Source: Flavobacterium sp. UBA807 (GTDB lineage: Bacteria > Bacteroidota > Bacteroidia > Flavobacteriales > Flavobacteriaceae). From it: a stretch of 6,180 nucleotides of DNA. The notes under the pieces were generated by a model. It saw only the letters and a program-made list of their open reading frames with translations. It was not told the DNA's origin and searched no databases. Location of the stretch: the NCBI GenBank assembly GCA_002296885.1, contig DBIH01000248.1, forward strand, positions 1 to 6,180, given 5' to 3'. The position numbers and the translations under genes were made by a program. This document shows, in pieces, positions 1-5,239 of the stretch (within the stretch, counting starts at the first letter, position 1; every line of letters begins with the position of its first letter).

Positions 1-19
1 GCTTATTGGATAATTTTTT

Positions 20-27
20 TATATTTG
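20..27 (+). promoter_or_regulatory. Candidate Bacteroidota -7 promoter box (TATATTTG)
   Basis: TATATTTG matches the TAnnTTTG -7 consensus of the Bacteroidota primary sigma factor at every fixed position. Transcription would begin near base 34, giving a leader of about 60 bases before the ATG at 97. The matching -33 box (TTTG or TTG, about 19-21 bases upstream) would lie off the left edge, so it cannot be checked. AT-rich DNA gives such matches by chance, which limits confidence. Confidence 0.4.
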
Positions 28-96
28 AGTAGGTATAAAACTTTAACAATAATTAACTGTGAATGAAATATACAACAGGAAATAATAAAAGAAATT

Positions 97-639
97 ATGA
101 CGCCTTTAAAATCAATACTCATACTACTTGTTTTCAATATTACTTTCGGTCAGGCAAAAAAAGACAATAGTAACATTGTAACCACTGAGCCTAAATCCAC
201 TAATACACGTATTCCTAAAAACTGGAAAAAACTGGAAACTATTCAGAAAGAATGGATCAAAGTTGAACAGGATGAAAATGGTTATCTTATTTATGATCCG
301 TGCGATGGTGCTACGCCAACCATTAAGTTTGACAATGGGTTTATTGTTTTAAATTCGGGTTTGGAAAGTGAAAAGTTCAGCTATGAAAAATTTACAAGGC
401 TTACAGGCAACAATGCTTTCAGGCTCAACGCCTACAACAAAGAAAGCAAAACCTGGTTTGAGATAAAGGCACGAATTATCGACAATAAAAAAGGAATAGT
501 ATTATGGGAATTCAGTGGAGTAAAATGGCTGATGACACCAATGGAAAAGAAAGACAACTTCAGGCAGATAAAAAATAACTGCCCAAAGGGAAAAAGAAAG
601 GAACTCAAATTTTTGCCGGTAAAGGAAACTGTTGATTAA
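97..639 (+). CDS. Uncharacterised exported protein, 180 aa
   Basis: I do not recognise a family. The N-terminus has a lysine at residue 5, a hydrophobic core (about residues 6-17) and a probable signal-peptidase I site after FGQA (residue 20), a common end for flavobacterial signal peptides. There is no lipobox cysteine, so a soluble periplasmic or surface protein is more likely than a lipoprotein. The mature part is polar and Lys/Asn-rich, starts with a likely disordered linker (21-40), and then has alternating beta-like segments with many aromatic residues (W43, W53, W120, W137, W144). It has only two cysteines, C69 in a YDPCDG motif and C162 in NNCPKG, which could form a disulfide after export. 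The ATG at 97 is the first one that gives the signal peptide, and there is no Shine-Dalgarno, as is usual in this phylum. GC is about 34% over 181-300, lower than in the VOC gene 13 bases downstream, with which it may be cotranscribed. Confidence 0.8.
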   Translation: MTPLKSILILLVFNITFGQAKKDNSNIVTTEPKSTNTRIPKNWKKLETIQKEWIKVEQDENGYLIYDPCDGATPTIKFDNGFIVLNSGLESEKFSYEKFTRLTGNNAFRLNAYNKESKTWFEIKARIIDNKKGIVLWEFSGVKWLMTPMEKKDNFRQIKNNCPKGKRKELKFLPVKETVD

Positions 640-652
640 ATAATTGAAGAGC

Positions 653-1099
653 ATGTCAAAAAGTAAATTACTCCGAATGGATAATATGGGCATCGTCGTA
701 GCATCGCTTGATGATGCTATTGCCTTTTTTACCGAGCTCGGACTCAACCTTGAGGGTCGCGCAACGATTGAAGGCGAATGGGCAGGCCGCATTACCGGCT
801 TAAAAGATCAGCAGGTTGAGATTGCAATGATGGTTACTCCAGATGGTTACAGCCGACTGGAAATTGCGCGTTTTATTACACCAACAGTAATAGCTGACCA
901 TCGCAACGCTCCTGTAAATGCATTAGGCTACCTCCGTGCCATGTTCGCTGTAAGCAATCTTGATGATACTCTTGAGCGGCTTTATAAACTTGGTGCCCAA
1001 CTTGTAGGAGAAGTGATTCAGTATGAGAGTTCCTATAAACTCTGTTATATCCGTGATCCCGAAGGAATACTTATTGGGCTGGCAGAACCTCTTGGTTAA
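653..1099 (+). CDS. VOC-family (glyoxalase/bleomycin-resistance fold) protein, 148 aa
   Basis: A cytosolic protein made of two paired beta-alpha-beta-beta-beta modules typical of the vicinal-oxygen-chelate superfamily. Module 1 is about residues 8-72 (MGIVVASLDDAIAFFTELGL start, RLEIARF end). Module 2 is about 92-147 (MFAVSNLDDTLERLYKLGA start, YIRDPEGILIGLAEPL end). The substrate cannot be named. The usual metal ligands are His, Glu, His, Glu; here the first His position is N11 and the third is about R95, while E70 and E145 remain. A classical glyoxalase I metal site is therefore unlikely, and a binding or resistance role, or a different metal geometry, is possible. I chose ATG 653 over the in-frame TTG at 644 because the extra MKS adds nothing to the fold and an ATG is available. 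The 5' half is GC-rich for this window (62 of 120 bases in 721-840), which could reflect transfer from a higher-GC relative. Confidence 0.88.
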   Translation: MSKSKLLRMDNMGIVVASLDDAIAFFTELGLNLEGRATIEGEWAGRITGLKDQQVEIAMMVTPDGYSRLEIARFITPTVIADHRNAPVNALGYLRAMFAVSNLDDTLERLYKLGAQLVGEVIQYESSYKLCYIRDPEGILIGLAEPLG

Positions 1100-1234
1100 A
1101 CAAACCCATCTTTGACAAGGAGCCTTCTACAAAAAAGGCGATAAAAAATATAAAAAGAAACTATCCAGCCTATTTGTTAACAATAGCTTGTTTATATTTT
1201 CTCAGCAAGAACGAAAACACGTCAATCTTTTTGC

Positions 1235-1248
1235 TATCTTTAAAGATA
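1235..1248 (+). promoter_or_regulatory. Candidate promoter box within a 14-bp palindrome
   Basis: TATCTTTAAAGATA is a perfect 14-base palindrome. Its first eight bases, TATCTTTA, match the TAnnTTTG -7 box except for the last base. Transcription from it would start near 1250, about 60 bases ahead of the ATG at 1311. No TTTG or TTG sits at the expected -33 position, so the promoter is weakly supported. The palindrome could instead be an operator or a chance AT-rich match. Confidence 0.3.
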
Positions 1249-1272
1249 ATTAATCAACCAAATCGAAAGATA

Positions 1273-1290
1273 AGTCCGAATTTGTGGACT
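1273..1290 (+). other. Small hairpin in the leader of the 75-aa membrane protein gene
   Basis: AGTCC (1273-1277) can pair with GGACT (1286-1290) over an 8-base loop. The right arm can alternatively pair as GACT (1287-1290) with AGTC (1307-1310), directly before the ATG at 1311. The two pairings are mutually exclusive, the arrangement expected of a leader switch, but the stems are only 4-5 bp and may be accidental. Confidence 0.2.
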
Positions 1291-1310
1291 GGCATTAAAA
1301 TAGTATAGTC

Positions 1311-1538
1311 ATGGATAATAAATTAACATTAAAAGACCGCATTTTAAATGAATTCCACAAACCTGGCTTTAGAAAGGCTTTGGGTGTATTTTTTGTTTGT
1401 GTGATTGGTGGAATTATCTGCGGATTTATATTCAGCAACCTACAACTTGCCTCTACTCTTGGAGTTGGTCTTGGGCTCATTTGGATGGGCGTTGCCTATT
1501 TTAATCAGGACGAAGAGGACAAAAGAGGGAAAAGATAA
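1311..1538 (+). CDS. Small membrane protein with two predicted helices, 75 aa
   Basis: I do not recognise a named family. The protein has a charged amphipathic N-terminus (residues 1-22, with LKDRILNEFHKPGFRKAL), a first hydrophobic segment at about 23-42 (ALGVFFVCVIGGIICGFIFS), and a second at about 45-64 (LASTLGVGLGLIWMGVAYF). It ends in a strongly charged tail (NQDEEDKRGKR). Both ends are rich in charged residues, and the positive N-terminus and Lys/Arg tail favour a cytoplasmic location for both, giving a helical hairpin in the inner membrane. The ATG at 1311 is the first in frame. There is no Shine-Dalgarno. The gene stands alone, with 211 bases before it and 259 after it. The clear membrane pattern and an unbroken frame argue that it is real, but its function is unknown. 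Confidence 0.7.
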   Translation: MDNKLTLKDRILNEFHKPGFRKALGVFFVCVIGGIICGFIFSNLQLASTLGVGLGLIWMGVAYFNQDEEDKRGKR

Positions 1539-1580
1539 TCCTTCATCACTTTTGACTAATTTTATTTTACCCTCCTCAAT

Positions 1581-1608
1581 GCAGCTATGTCAATAGTCTG
1601 CTGATTTT
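1581..1608 (+). terminator. Possible weak terminator after the 75-aa gene
   Basis: GCAGCTAT (1581-1588) pairs with ATAG-T-CTGC (1593-1601) with one bulged T and a GTCA loop, followed by TGATTTTCT. The stem is 8 bp and the T-run is short and interrupted, so this is a weak candidate, about 40 bases past the stop codon. Confidence 0.3.
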
Positions 1609-1652
1609 CTATTCTTAAACTATCCAAACAACCTCTTAACTGTCTTGTTTTT

Positions 1653-1665
1653 AGACATTTTGTCT
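1653..1665 (+). promoter_or_regulatory. Distal operator palindrome upstream of clpB (copy 1)
   Basis: AGACATTTTGTCT is a perfect 5-bp inverted repeat (AGACA/TGTCT) around TTT. An identical 13-base copy lies at 1695-1707. The centres (1659 and 1701) are 42 bases apart, four turns of B-DNA, so proteins bound to both would lie on the same face. This suggests a cooperative binding site for a dimeric regulator of clpB. A further TGTCT half-site lies at 1641-1645. The regulator is unknown. Confidence 0.6.
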
Positions 1666-1694
1666 TATTATTTTAATGAATTCCACACAAAAAA

Positions 1695-1707
1695 AGACAT
1701 TTTGTCT
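1695..1707 (+). promoter_or_regulatory. Proximal operator palindrome upstream of clpB (copy 2)
   Basis: This is the second exact copy of AGACATTTTGTCT. It ends 13 bases before the GG of the sigma-54-like promoter, so its centre would be about 45 bases upstream of the inferred transcription start. That is close for a classical sigma-54 enhancer site, which usually lies farther upstream, but it suits an activator touching polymerase or a repressor near the promoter. Confidence 0.6.
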
Positions 1708-1719
1708 GTAATTCTCCTT

Positions 1720-1735
1720 TGGAATATAAATTGAG
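1720..1735 (+). promoter_or_regulatory. clpB: Candidate sigma-54-type promoter of clpB
   Basis: TGGAATATAAATTGAG keeps the exact spacing of a -24/-12 element: TGG with GG at 1721-1722, and TTGA at 1731-1734 in place of TTGC, against consensus TGGCAC-N5-TTGC. The predicted start is near 1746, giving a leader of about 50 bases. The A at the -12 C position and the loss of CAC weaken the match. I see no convincing TTTG...TAnnTTTG pair for the primary sigma factor in this interval, which makes an alternative sigma factor more plausible. Confidence 0.45.
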
Positions 1736-1741
1736 ATATCC

Positions 1742-1761
1742 CGGGCACGAGGCTTAGCCCG
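1742..1761 (+). other. GC-rich inverted repeat in the clpB leader
   Basis: CGGGC (1742-1746) and GCCCG (1757-1761) are perfect 5-base arms around a 10-base loop. Within them, GGC-TTA-GCC (1751-1759) forms an alternative 3-bp hairpin. The segment stands out as the only GC-rich stretch in the AT-rich leader. If transcription starts near 1746 the outer stem could not form in the mRNA, so the site may act in DNA or the true start may lie upstream. Confidence 0.3.
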
Positions 1762-1783
1762 ATTAATCAAAAGCAACACACAA

Positions 1784-1789
1784 AAGGAG
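1784..1789 (+). promoter_or_regulatory. clpB: Strong Shine-Dalgarno of clpB
   Basis: AAGGAG lies 8 bases before the ATG at 1798. Clear Shine-Dalgarno sequences are unusual in the Bacteroidota, and none of the other genes in this window has one this good. It fixes the clpB start and suggests high translation. Confidence 0.65.
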
Positions 1790-1797
1790 AAAAAATT

Positions 1798-4404
1798 ATG
1801 AACATAAATGATTTAACAATTAAATCGCAGGAAGCTCTGCAACAGGCTCAGCAGATTGCACAAGGTTTTGGTCAGCAGCAGATAGAAAATGAACACATTT
1901 TCAAAGGTATTCTTGAAGTTGACGAAAACGTTACGCCATTCATTTTGAAGAAACTCAACGTAAATGTCGATTTATTCAAAAAAATATTAGACAGCACTAT
2001 TCAAAGCTTTCCAAAAGTTTCGGGTACAGCCGTAATGTTCTCGCGTGACGCGAATACAATGCTAAACGACGCGGGCAACATCGCCAAAAAGATGAACGAT
2101 GAATACATTTCCATCGAGCATCTGATACTGGCTATTTTTAAATCTAAAAGCAAGGTTGCACAAATCCTGAAAGATCAGGGTGTAACCGAAAAAGGTTTAC
2201 AGGCCGCCATTGATGAAATTCGTAAAGGGGAAAGAGTAACTTCAGCCTCTGCCGAAGAAACTTATAATTCACTGAGCAAATACGCCAAAAATCTGAATGA
2301 ATTAGCCAAACAAGGTAAGCTTGACCCGGTAATCGGACGTGATGAAGAAATCCGTCGTGTATTGCAGATTCTGACACGCCGTACCAAAAACAACCCGATG
2401 CTCGTGGGTGAACCCGGTGTTGGTAAAACCGCAATTGCCGAAGGTTTGGCGCATCGTATCGTTGATGGAGATGTTCCGGATAACCTGAAAGACAAGGTGA
2501 TTTACTCGTTGGATATGGGTTCACTTATTGCGGGTGCCAAATACAAAGGGGAATTTGAAGAGCGTTTAAAAGCCGTGGTAAAAGAAGTAACTTCTTCCGA
2601 AGGTGACATTGTACTCTTTATTGATGAAATCCACACTCTGGTTGGTGCTGGTGGTGGCGAAGGTGCAATGGATGCGGCAAACATACTGAAACCTGCTTTG
2701 GCTCGTGGTGAGCTGCGTGCAATAGGTGCAACGACATTAGACGAATATCAAAAGTACTTCGAAAAGGACAAAGCTTTAGAGCGTCGTTTTCAAAAGATCG
2801 TTATTGACGAACCGGATACCGAAAGTGCGATTTCGATACTTCGTGGTATCAAGGAAAAATATGAAACGCATCACAAGGTTCAGATAAAAGACGAAGCAAT
2901 CATTGCCGCTGTCGAATTATCTCAGCGTTATATTACCAATCGTTTCCTTCCGGATAAGGCAATCGATTTAATTGACGAAGCCGCTTCCAAGCTGCGTATG
3001 GAAATCAATTCCAAACCCGAAGAACTCGACGTTCTCGACAGAAAGATAATGCAGTTGGAAATTGAGATTGAAGCCATCAAACGCGAGAATGATGAAAGCA
3101 AGATGAAAGTCCTGAGCATGGAATTGGCCAATCTCAAAGAAGAACGTAATGAAATATTCACCAAATGGAAATCGGAAAAAGATTTGGTAGATAACATCCA
3201 GGCGGTGAAACAACAGATTGAAGATTTCAAATACGAAGCTGAACGCGCGGAGCGTGATGGCGATTACGGTAAAGTAGCCGAAATACGTTACGGAAAAGTG
3301 AAAGAAGCTCAGGAGCGTTTAGATAAATTACAATCTGAACTTCAGGAAAACCAGGCAGGCACTTCACTGATAAAAGAAGTGGTTACCCGCGAAGATATTG
3401 CTGAAGTAGTTGCCAAATGGACTGGTGTTCCGGTAATGAAAATGCTTCAGGGTGAAAGAGAAAAACTGTTGCGATTGGAAGACGAATTACACAATCGTGT
3501 GATTGGTCAGGAAGAAGCCATCGAAGCGATAAGCGATGCTGTCCGCCGAAGTCGTGCTGGTTTACAGGATATGAAAAAACCTATTGGTTCTTTCCTATTT
3601 CTTGGAACAACGGGTGTTGGTAAAACCGAATTGGCAAAAGCTCTGGCTGAATATCTTTTTGATGATGAAAACGCCATGACGCGTATCGACATGAGTGAAT
3701 ACCAGGAAAGACACAGCGTAAGTCGCTTGGTTGGTGCGCCTCCGGGATATGTAGGTTATGACGAAGGTGGTCAGTTGACGGAAGCCGTTCGTAGAAAACC
3801 GTATTCGGTAATTCTTTTGGATGAGATTGAAAAAGCGCACCCTGACACATTCAACATTTTGTTGCAGGTTCTTGATGAAGGAAGGCTGACCGATAACAAA
3901 GGTCGTTTGGCCGATTTCAAGAACACGATAATCATCATGACTTCCAATATGGGAAGCAGCATCATACAGGATAAGTTCGATAATCTTAAAGGTGATATCG
4001 AAACCGCAATGGAAGCTGCAAAAACCGAAGTGCTTGGATTGCTGAAACAAACTGTACGTCCGGAGTTCATTAACCGTATCGACGAAATTGTAATGTTCAC
4101 GCCATTATCTAATACCGATATCACAAAAATTGTCGGGTTGCAGTTAAAAAGCGTTATTAAAATGCTGGCGAAACAAAACATCACGCTGGATGCCACTCCC
4201 GAAGCCATCGAGTATTTGGCTCTAAAAGGATACGACCCACAGTTTGGTGCACGTCCGGTGAAAAGAGTCATCCAAAGAGAGGTGATGAACCAGCTTTCAA
4301 AAGAGATACTTGCCGGTAAAATAACTACCGACAGCATCATCCTTCTCGACAGCTTTGACGGTCAGTTGGTATTCAGGAACCAGAGCGAACTGGTAGCAAA
4401 ATAA
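1798..4404 (+). CDS. clpB: ClpB, ATP-dependent protein disaggregase (Hsp100), 868 aa
   Basis: Cytosolic hexameric AAA+ unfoldase that works with DnaK/DnaJ/GrpE to pull polypeptides out of aggregates after heat or other stress. Domains in order: double Clp-N repeat (about 3-145); AAA+ D1 (about 160-400) with Walker A GEPGVGKT at 204-211, Walker B LFIDE at 273-277, pore-loop Y249 and arginine fingers R329/R330; coiled-coil middle domain (about 405-525), which separates ClpB from the shorter ClpA/ClpC and includes YGKVAE at 490-495; AAA+ D2 (about 545-868) with Walker A GTTGVGKT at 603-610, pore-loop Y651 in PPGYVGY, Walker B ILLDE at 672-676, sensor-1 N717, arginine finger R760 and sensor-2 GAR at 817-819. 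Every catalytic residue I looked for is present and the length is normal for ClpB, so it should be active. There is no ClpP-binding IGF/L loop, as expected for a disaggregase. The start is set by AAGGAG at 1784. In E. coli an internal start yields a short form lacking the N-domain; I cannot tell whether that happens here. Confidence 0.98.
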   Translation: MNINDLTIKSQEALQQAQQIAQGFGQQQIENEHIFKGILEVDENVTPFILKKLNVNVDLFKKILDSTIQSFPKVSGTAVMFSRDANTMLNDAGNIAKKMNDEYISIEHLILAIFKSKSKVAQILKDQGVTEKGLQAAIDEIRKGERVTSASAEETYNSLSKYAKNLNELAKQGKLDPVIGRDEEIRRVLQILTRRTKNNPMLVGEPGVGKTAIAEGLAHRIVDGDVPDNLKDKVIYSLDMGSLIAGAKYKGEFEERLKAVVKEVTSSEGDIVLFIDEIHTLVGAGGGEGAMDAANILKPALARGELRAIGATTLDEYQKYFEKDKALERRFQKIVIDEPDTESAISILRGIKEKYETHHKVQIKDEAIIAAVELSQRYITNRFLPDKAIDLIDEAASKLRMEINSKPEELDVLDRKIMQLEIEIEAIKRENDESKMKVLSMELANLKEERNEIFTKWKSEKDLVDNIQAVKQQIEDFKYEAERAERDGDYGKVAEIRYGKVKEAQERLDKLQSELQENQAGTSLIKEVVTREDIAEVVAKWTGVPVMKMLQGEREKLLRLEDELHNRVIGQEEAIEAISDAVRRSRAGLQDMKKPIGSFLFLGTTGVGKTELAKALAEYLFDDENAMTRIDMSEYQERHSVSRLVGAPPGYVGYDEGGQLTEAVRRKPYSVILLDEIEKAHPDTFNILLQVLDEGRLTDNKGRLADFKNTIIIMTSNMGSSIIQDKFDNLKGDIETAMEAAKTEVLGLLKQTVRPEFINRIDEIVMFTPLSNTDITKIVGLQLKSVIKMLAKQNITLDATPEAIEYLALKGYDPQFGARPVKRVIQREVMNQLSKEILAGKITTDSIILLDSFDGQLVFRNQSELVAK

Positions 4405-4432
4405 ATTTAGGAACTAAGGTTGGTTGAGGTTG

Positions 4433-4476
4433 CCAAAGCCCTGATAGTGGAAACACTGTTGGGGCTTTGGTTTTTT
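4433..4476 (+). terminator. Intrinsic terminator of clpB
   Basis: A continuous 17-bp hairpin capped by a GAAA tetraloop: CCAAAGCCC (4433-4441) pairs with GGGCTTTGG (4462-4470); TGAT/GTTG (4442-4445 with 4458-4461) pair mostly through G-U wobbles; AGTG (4446-4449) pairs with CACT (4454-4457). Six Ts follow (4471-4476). It lies 28 bases after the clpB stop and should end the transcript efficiently, separating clpB from the downstream cluster. Confidence 0.93.
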
Positions 4477-4503
4477 GTAAGGAGCGCAACATTTTTATTT
4501 TCA

Positions 4504-4605
4504 GGACGTACTGTCCCGCTATCCGCTATATCTTTTTACCGTTTTGTCATACTGAGCCTGTCGAAGTACAAAACGGTAAAAAGGATGCCGCTACTATCGG
4601 GGCTA
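4504..4605 (+). repeat. Long imperfect palindromic intergenic element
   Basis: The core is a perfect 15-base inverted repeat: 4533-4547 (TTTTTACCGTTTTGT) against 4568-4582 (ACAAAACGGTAAAAA), separated by 20 bases that contain CTGAGCCTGTCGAAG. The symmetry continues outward: 4515-4532 and the reverse complement of 4584-4601 agree at 11 of 18 positions, including CCCG and ATC at the ends, so the region could fold into one long arm. A small GGAC/GTCC hairpin (4504-4516) sits at the left edge. There is no convincing coding frame. The structure resembles REP-like or MITE-like dispersed intergenic elements, and the CTTCGACAGGCTCAG motif (on the opposite strand) is one I recall as recurrent between genes in many bacteria. 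Copy number cannot be judged from one window. Confidence 0.65.
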
Positions 4606-4627
4606 AATAGAACGTTTAGCTTTTTTT
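4602..4627 (+). terminator. Second terminator-like hairpin at the right edge of the palindromic element
   Basis: GCTAAA (4602-4607) pairs with TTTAGC (4615-4620) over a 7-base loop, followed by seven Ts (4621-4627). The stem is short and AT-rich, but with the uninterrupted T-run it has the form of an intrinsic terminator. It would stop read-through into the regulator gene, or any transcript started within the element. Confidence 0.5.
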
Positions 4628-4632
4628 ACGGT

Positions 4633-4667
4633 CTATTCTCTATTTTCTATTCTCTATTTTCTACTTT
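4633..4667 (+). repeat. Five tandem heptamers (CTATTYT-type) directly before the regulator gene
   Basis: The units are CTATTCT, CTATTTT, CTATTCT, CTATTTT and a degenerate CTACTTT. Read another way, CTATTCTCTATTTT occurs twice in perfect tandem (4633-4646, 4647-4660). The tract is pure T/C/A, ends 6 bases before the ATG at 4674, and occupies the ribosome-binding and promoter-proximal region. Its last unit plus the next bases gives TACTTTTG (4662-4669), a full TAnnTTTG match. Tandem repeats of this kind can change length by slippage. Confidence 0.8.
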
Positions 4668-4669
4668 TG
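4662..4669 (+). promoter_or_regulatory. Candidate -7 box just upstream of the LuxR-type gene (TACTTTTG)
   Basis: TACTTTTG matches TAnnTTTG at all fixed positions. It ends 4 bases before the ATG at 4674, so transcription from it would give a leaderless mRNA, or imply a later start such as the in-frame ATG at 4725. No TTTG or TTG lies at the -33 distance, where the heptamer tract sits. The match may be accidental. Confidence 0.25.
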
Positions 4670-4673
4670 ACTT

Positions 4674-5156
4674 ATGCTTCAAAAAATCAAACATCATAAG
4701 GAACTTCTCAGTTATGCGTTAGCCATGGCATTGCTTATGTTGTTGCTGCGCTGGCTTGAATTTCGGTTTATGATATTGGAACATCAGTATGAAATCTACG
4801 TTGGGCTGATTGCCATTTTCTTTTTGTTATTCGGAATCTGGGTTGCCAATAAAATAACAAAGCCAAAAGAGAAGACTATCATTGTAGAAAAAGAAATCAG
4901 AGTTACTTCAAATGATGATTTTGTATTCAACGAATCAGAAATGCTTGAACGCAAAATAAGCAAACGCGAGCTCGAAGTACTAACCTTAATGGCACAGGGT
5001 CTAAGCAATAACGAAATTGCGCAAAAGTTATTTGTTTCACTCAACACTGTAAAAACACACAGCGCCAAATTGTTTGAAAAACTTGAAGTCAAACGACGGA
5101 CACAAGCCATAGAAACTGCCAAGAAACTGCAGTTGCTACCTCCTACTTTAGGATGA
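4674..5156 (+). CDS. Membrane-tethered LuxR-type HTH transcriptional regulator, 160 aa
   Basis: The N-terminal part has two hydrophobic segments (about residues 11-30 and 42-60) joined by a short loop, then a charged linker (61-92, KPKEKTIIVEKEIRV). The C-terminal part (about 94-153) is a LuxR/GerE DNA-binding domain: ISKRELEVLTLMAQGLSNNEIA, then VSLNTVKTHSAKLFEKLEV as the recognition region. There is no receiver domain, autoinducer domain or kinase, so it is not a classical response regulator or quorum sensor. Both ends should be cytoplasmic, leaving the HTH held at the inner membrane, where it could respond to membrane state, a partner protein or proteolytic release. The likely partners are the DUF4199 and VOC proteins encoded downstream on the same strand. 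A start at 4674 gives a complete first helix; the ATG at 4725 (residue 18) would shorten it. No Shine-Dalgarno is present because the heptamer tract fills that position. Target genes are unknown; autoregulation of this cluster is the simplest guess. Confidence 0.88.
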   Translation: MLQKIKHHKELLSYALAMALLMLLLRWLEFRFMILEHQYEIYVGLIAIFFLLFGIWVANKITKPKEKTIIVEKEIRVTSNDDFVFNESEMLERKISKRELEVLTLMAQGLSNNEIAQKLFVSLNTVKTHSAKLFEKLEVKRRTQAIETAKKLQLLPPTLG

Positions 5157-5178
5157 TAGTTGTAAAATCACCCTAAAG
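5146..5178 (+). promoter_or_regulatory. Stem-loop or operator across the stop codon of the regulator gene
   Basis: CTTTAGG (5146-5152) and CCTAAAG (5172-5178) are perfect 7-base arms. The pairing continues inward past one A/C mismatch with TGA/TCA (5154-5156 with 5168-5170), giving 10 pairs over 11 positions around an 11-base loop. The TGA stop codon is part of the stem. No T-run follows, so it is not an intrinsic terminator. It could be an mRNA processing or stability element, or a DNA site for a dimeric regulator such as the HTH protein itself. Confidence 0.4.
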
Positions 5179-5239
5179 GATGAGGCTTATTCGGATGACA
5201 TTCCAAACCTTTGCCACAGAATCTAAAACCTAAAACAAT

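Larger units (their letters stand above)
1100..1310. other. Gene-free stretch between the VOC gene and the 75-aa membrane protein gene
   Basis: No coding frame is supported on either strand. It holds an A-rich segment with a 5-bp inverted repeat (GCCTT 1122-1126, AAGGC 1135-1139) that lacks a T-run, the TATCTTTAAAGATA palindrome at 1235-1248, and the small leader hairpin at 1273-1290. A TTTG (1173-1176) followed after 16 bases by TATATTTT (1193-1200) is a second, poorer promoter candidate. Confidence 0.6.

Noticed and set aside
644..652. TTG at 644 as the start of the first VOC gene
   Set aside because: It adds only three residues ahead of a good ATG at 653 and has no ribosome-binding advantage.
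1122..1139. GCCTT/AAGGC inverted repeat after the first VOC gene as a terminator
   Set aside because: The stem is 5 bp and is followed by an A-rich rather than a T-rich tract on the + strand, so it lacks terminator form.
1405..1596. Second + strand frame overlapping the 75-aa membrane protein gene
   Set aside because: It overlaps a frame with a clean two-helix pattern, and its own product lacks a sensible domain or start context.
2144..4340. Several long open frames on the - strand inside clpB
   Set aside because: They are antisense to a gene with intact ClpB motifs along its whole length, and their products are Ser/Arg/Phe-rich with no recognisable domains, as expected of shadow frames.
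4504..4605. CRISPR repeat or attachment site as an explanation of the palindrome
   Set aside because: There is only one unit with no spaced repeats, no cas gene, integrase or tRNA nearby, and the structure is a single nested inverted repeat.
4420..4722. Open frame on + strand of 100 codons between clpB and the regulator gene
   Set aside because: It runs through the clpB terminator, the palindromic element, the second hairpin and the heptamer tract, and overlaps the regulator start. Its product has no recognisable domain.
5206..5213. AACCTTTG as a separate promoter for the DUF4199 gene
   Set aside because: The first base departs from TAnnTTTG, no -33 partner is visible, and short spacing favours cotranscription with the regulator gene.
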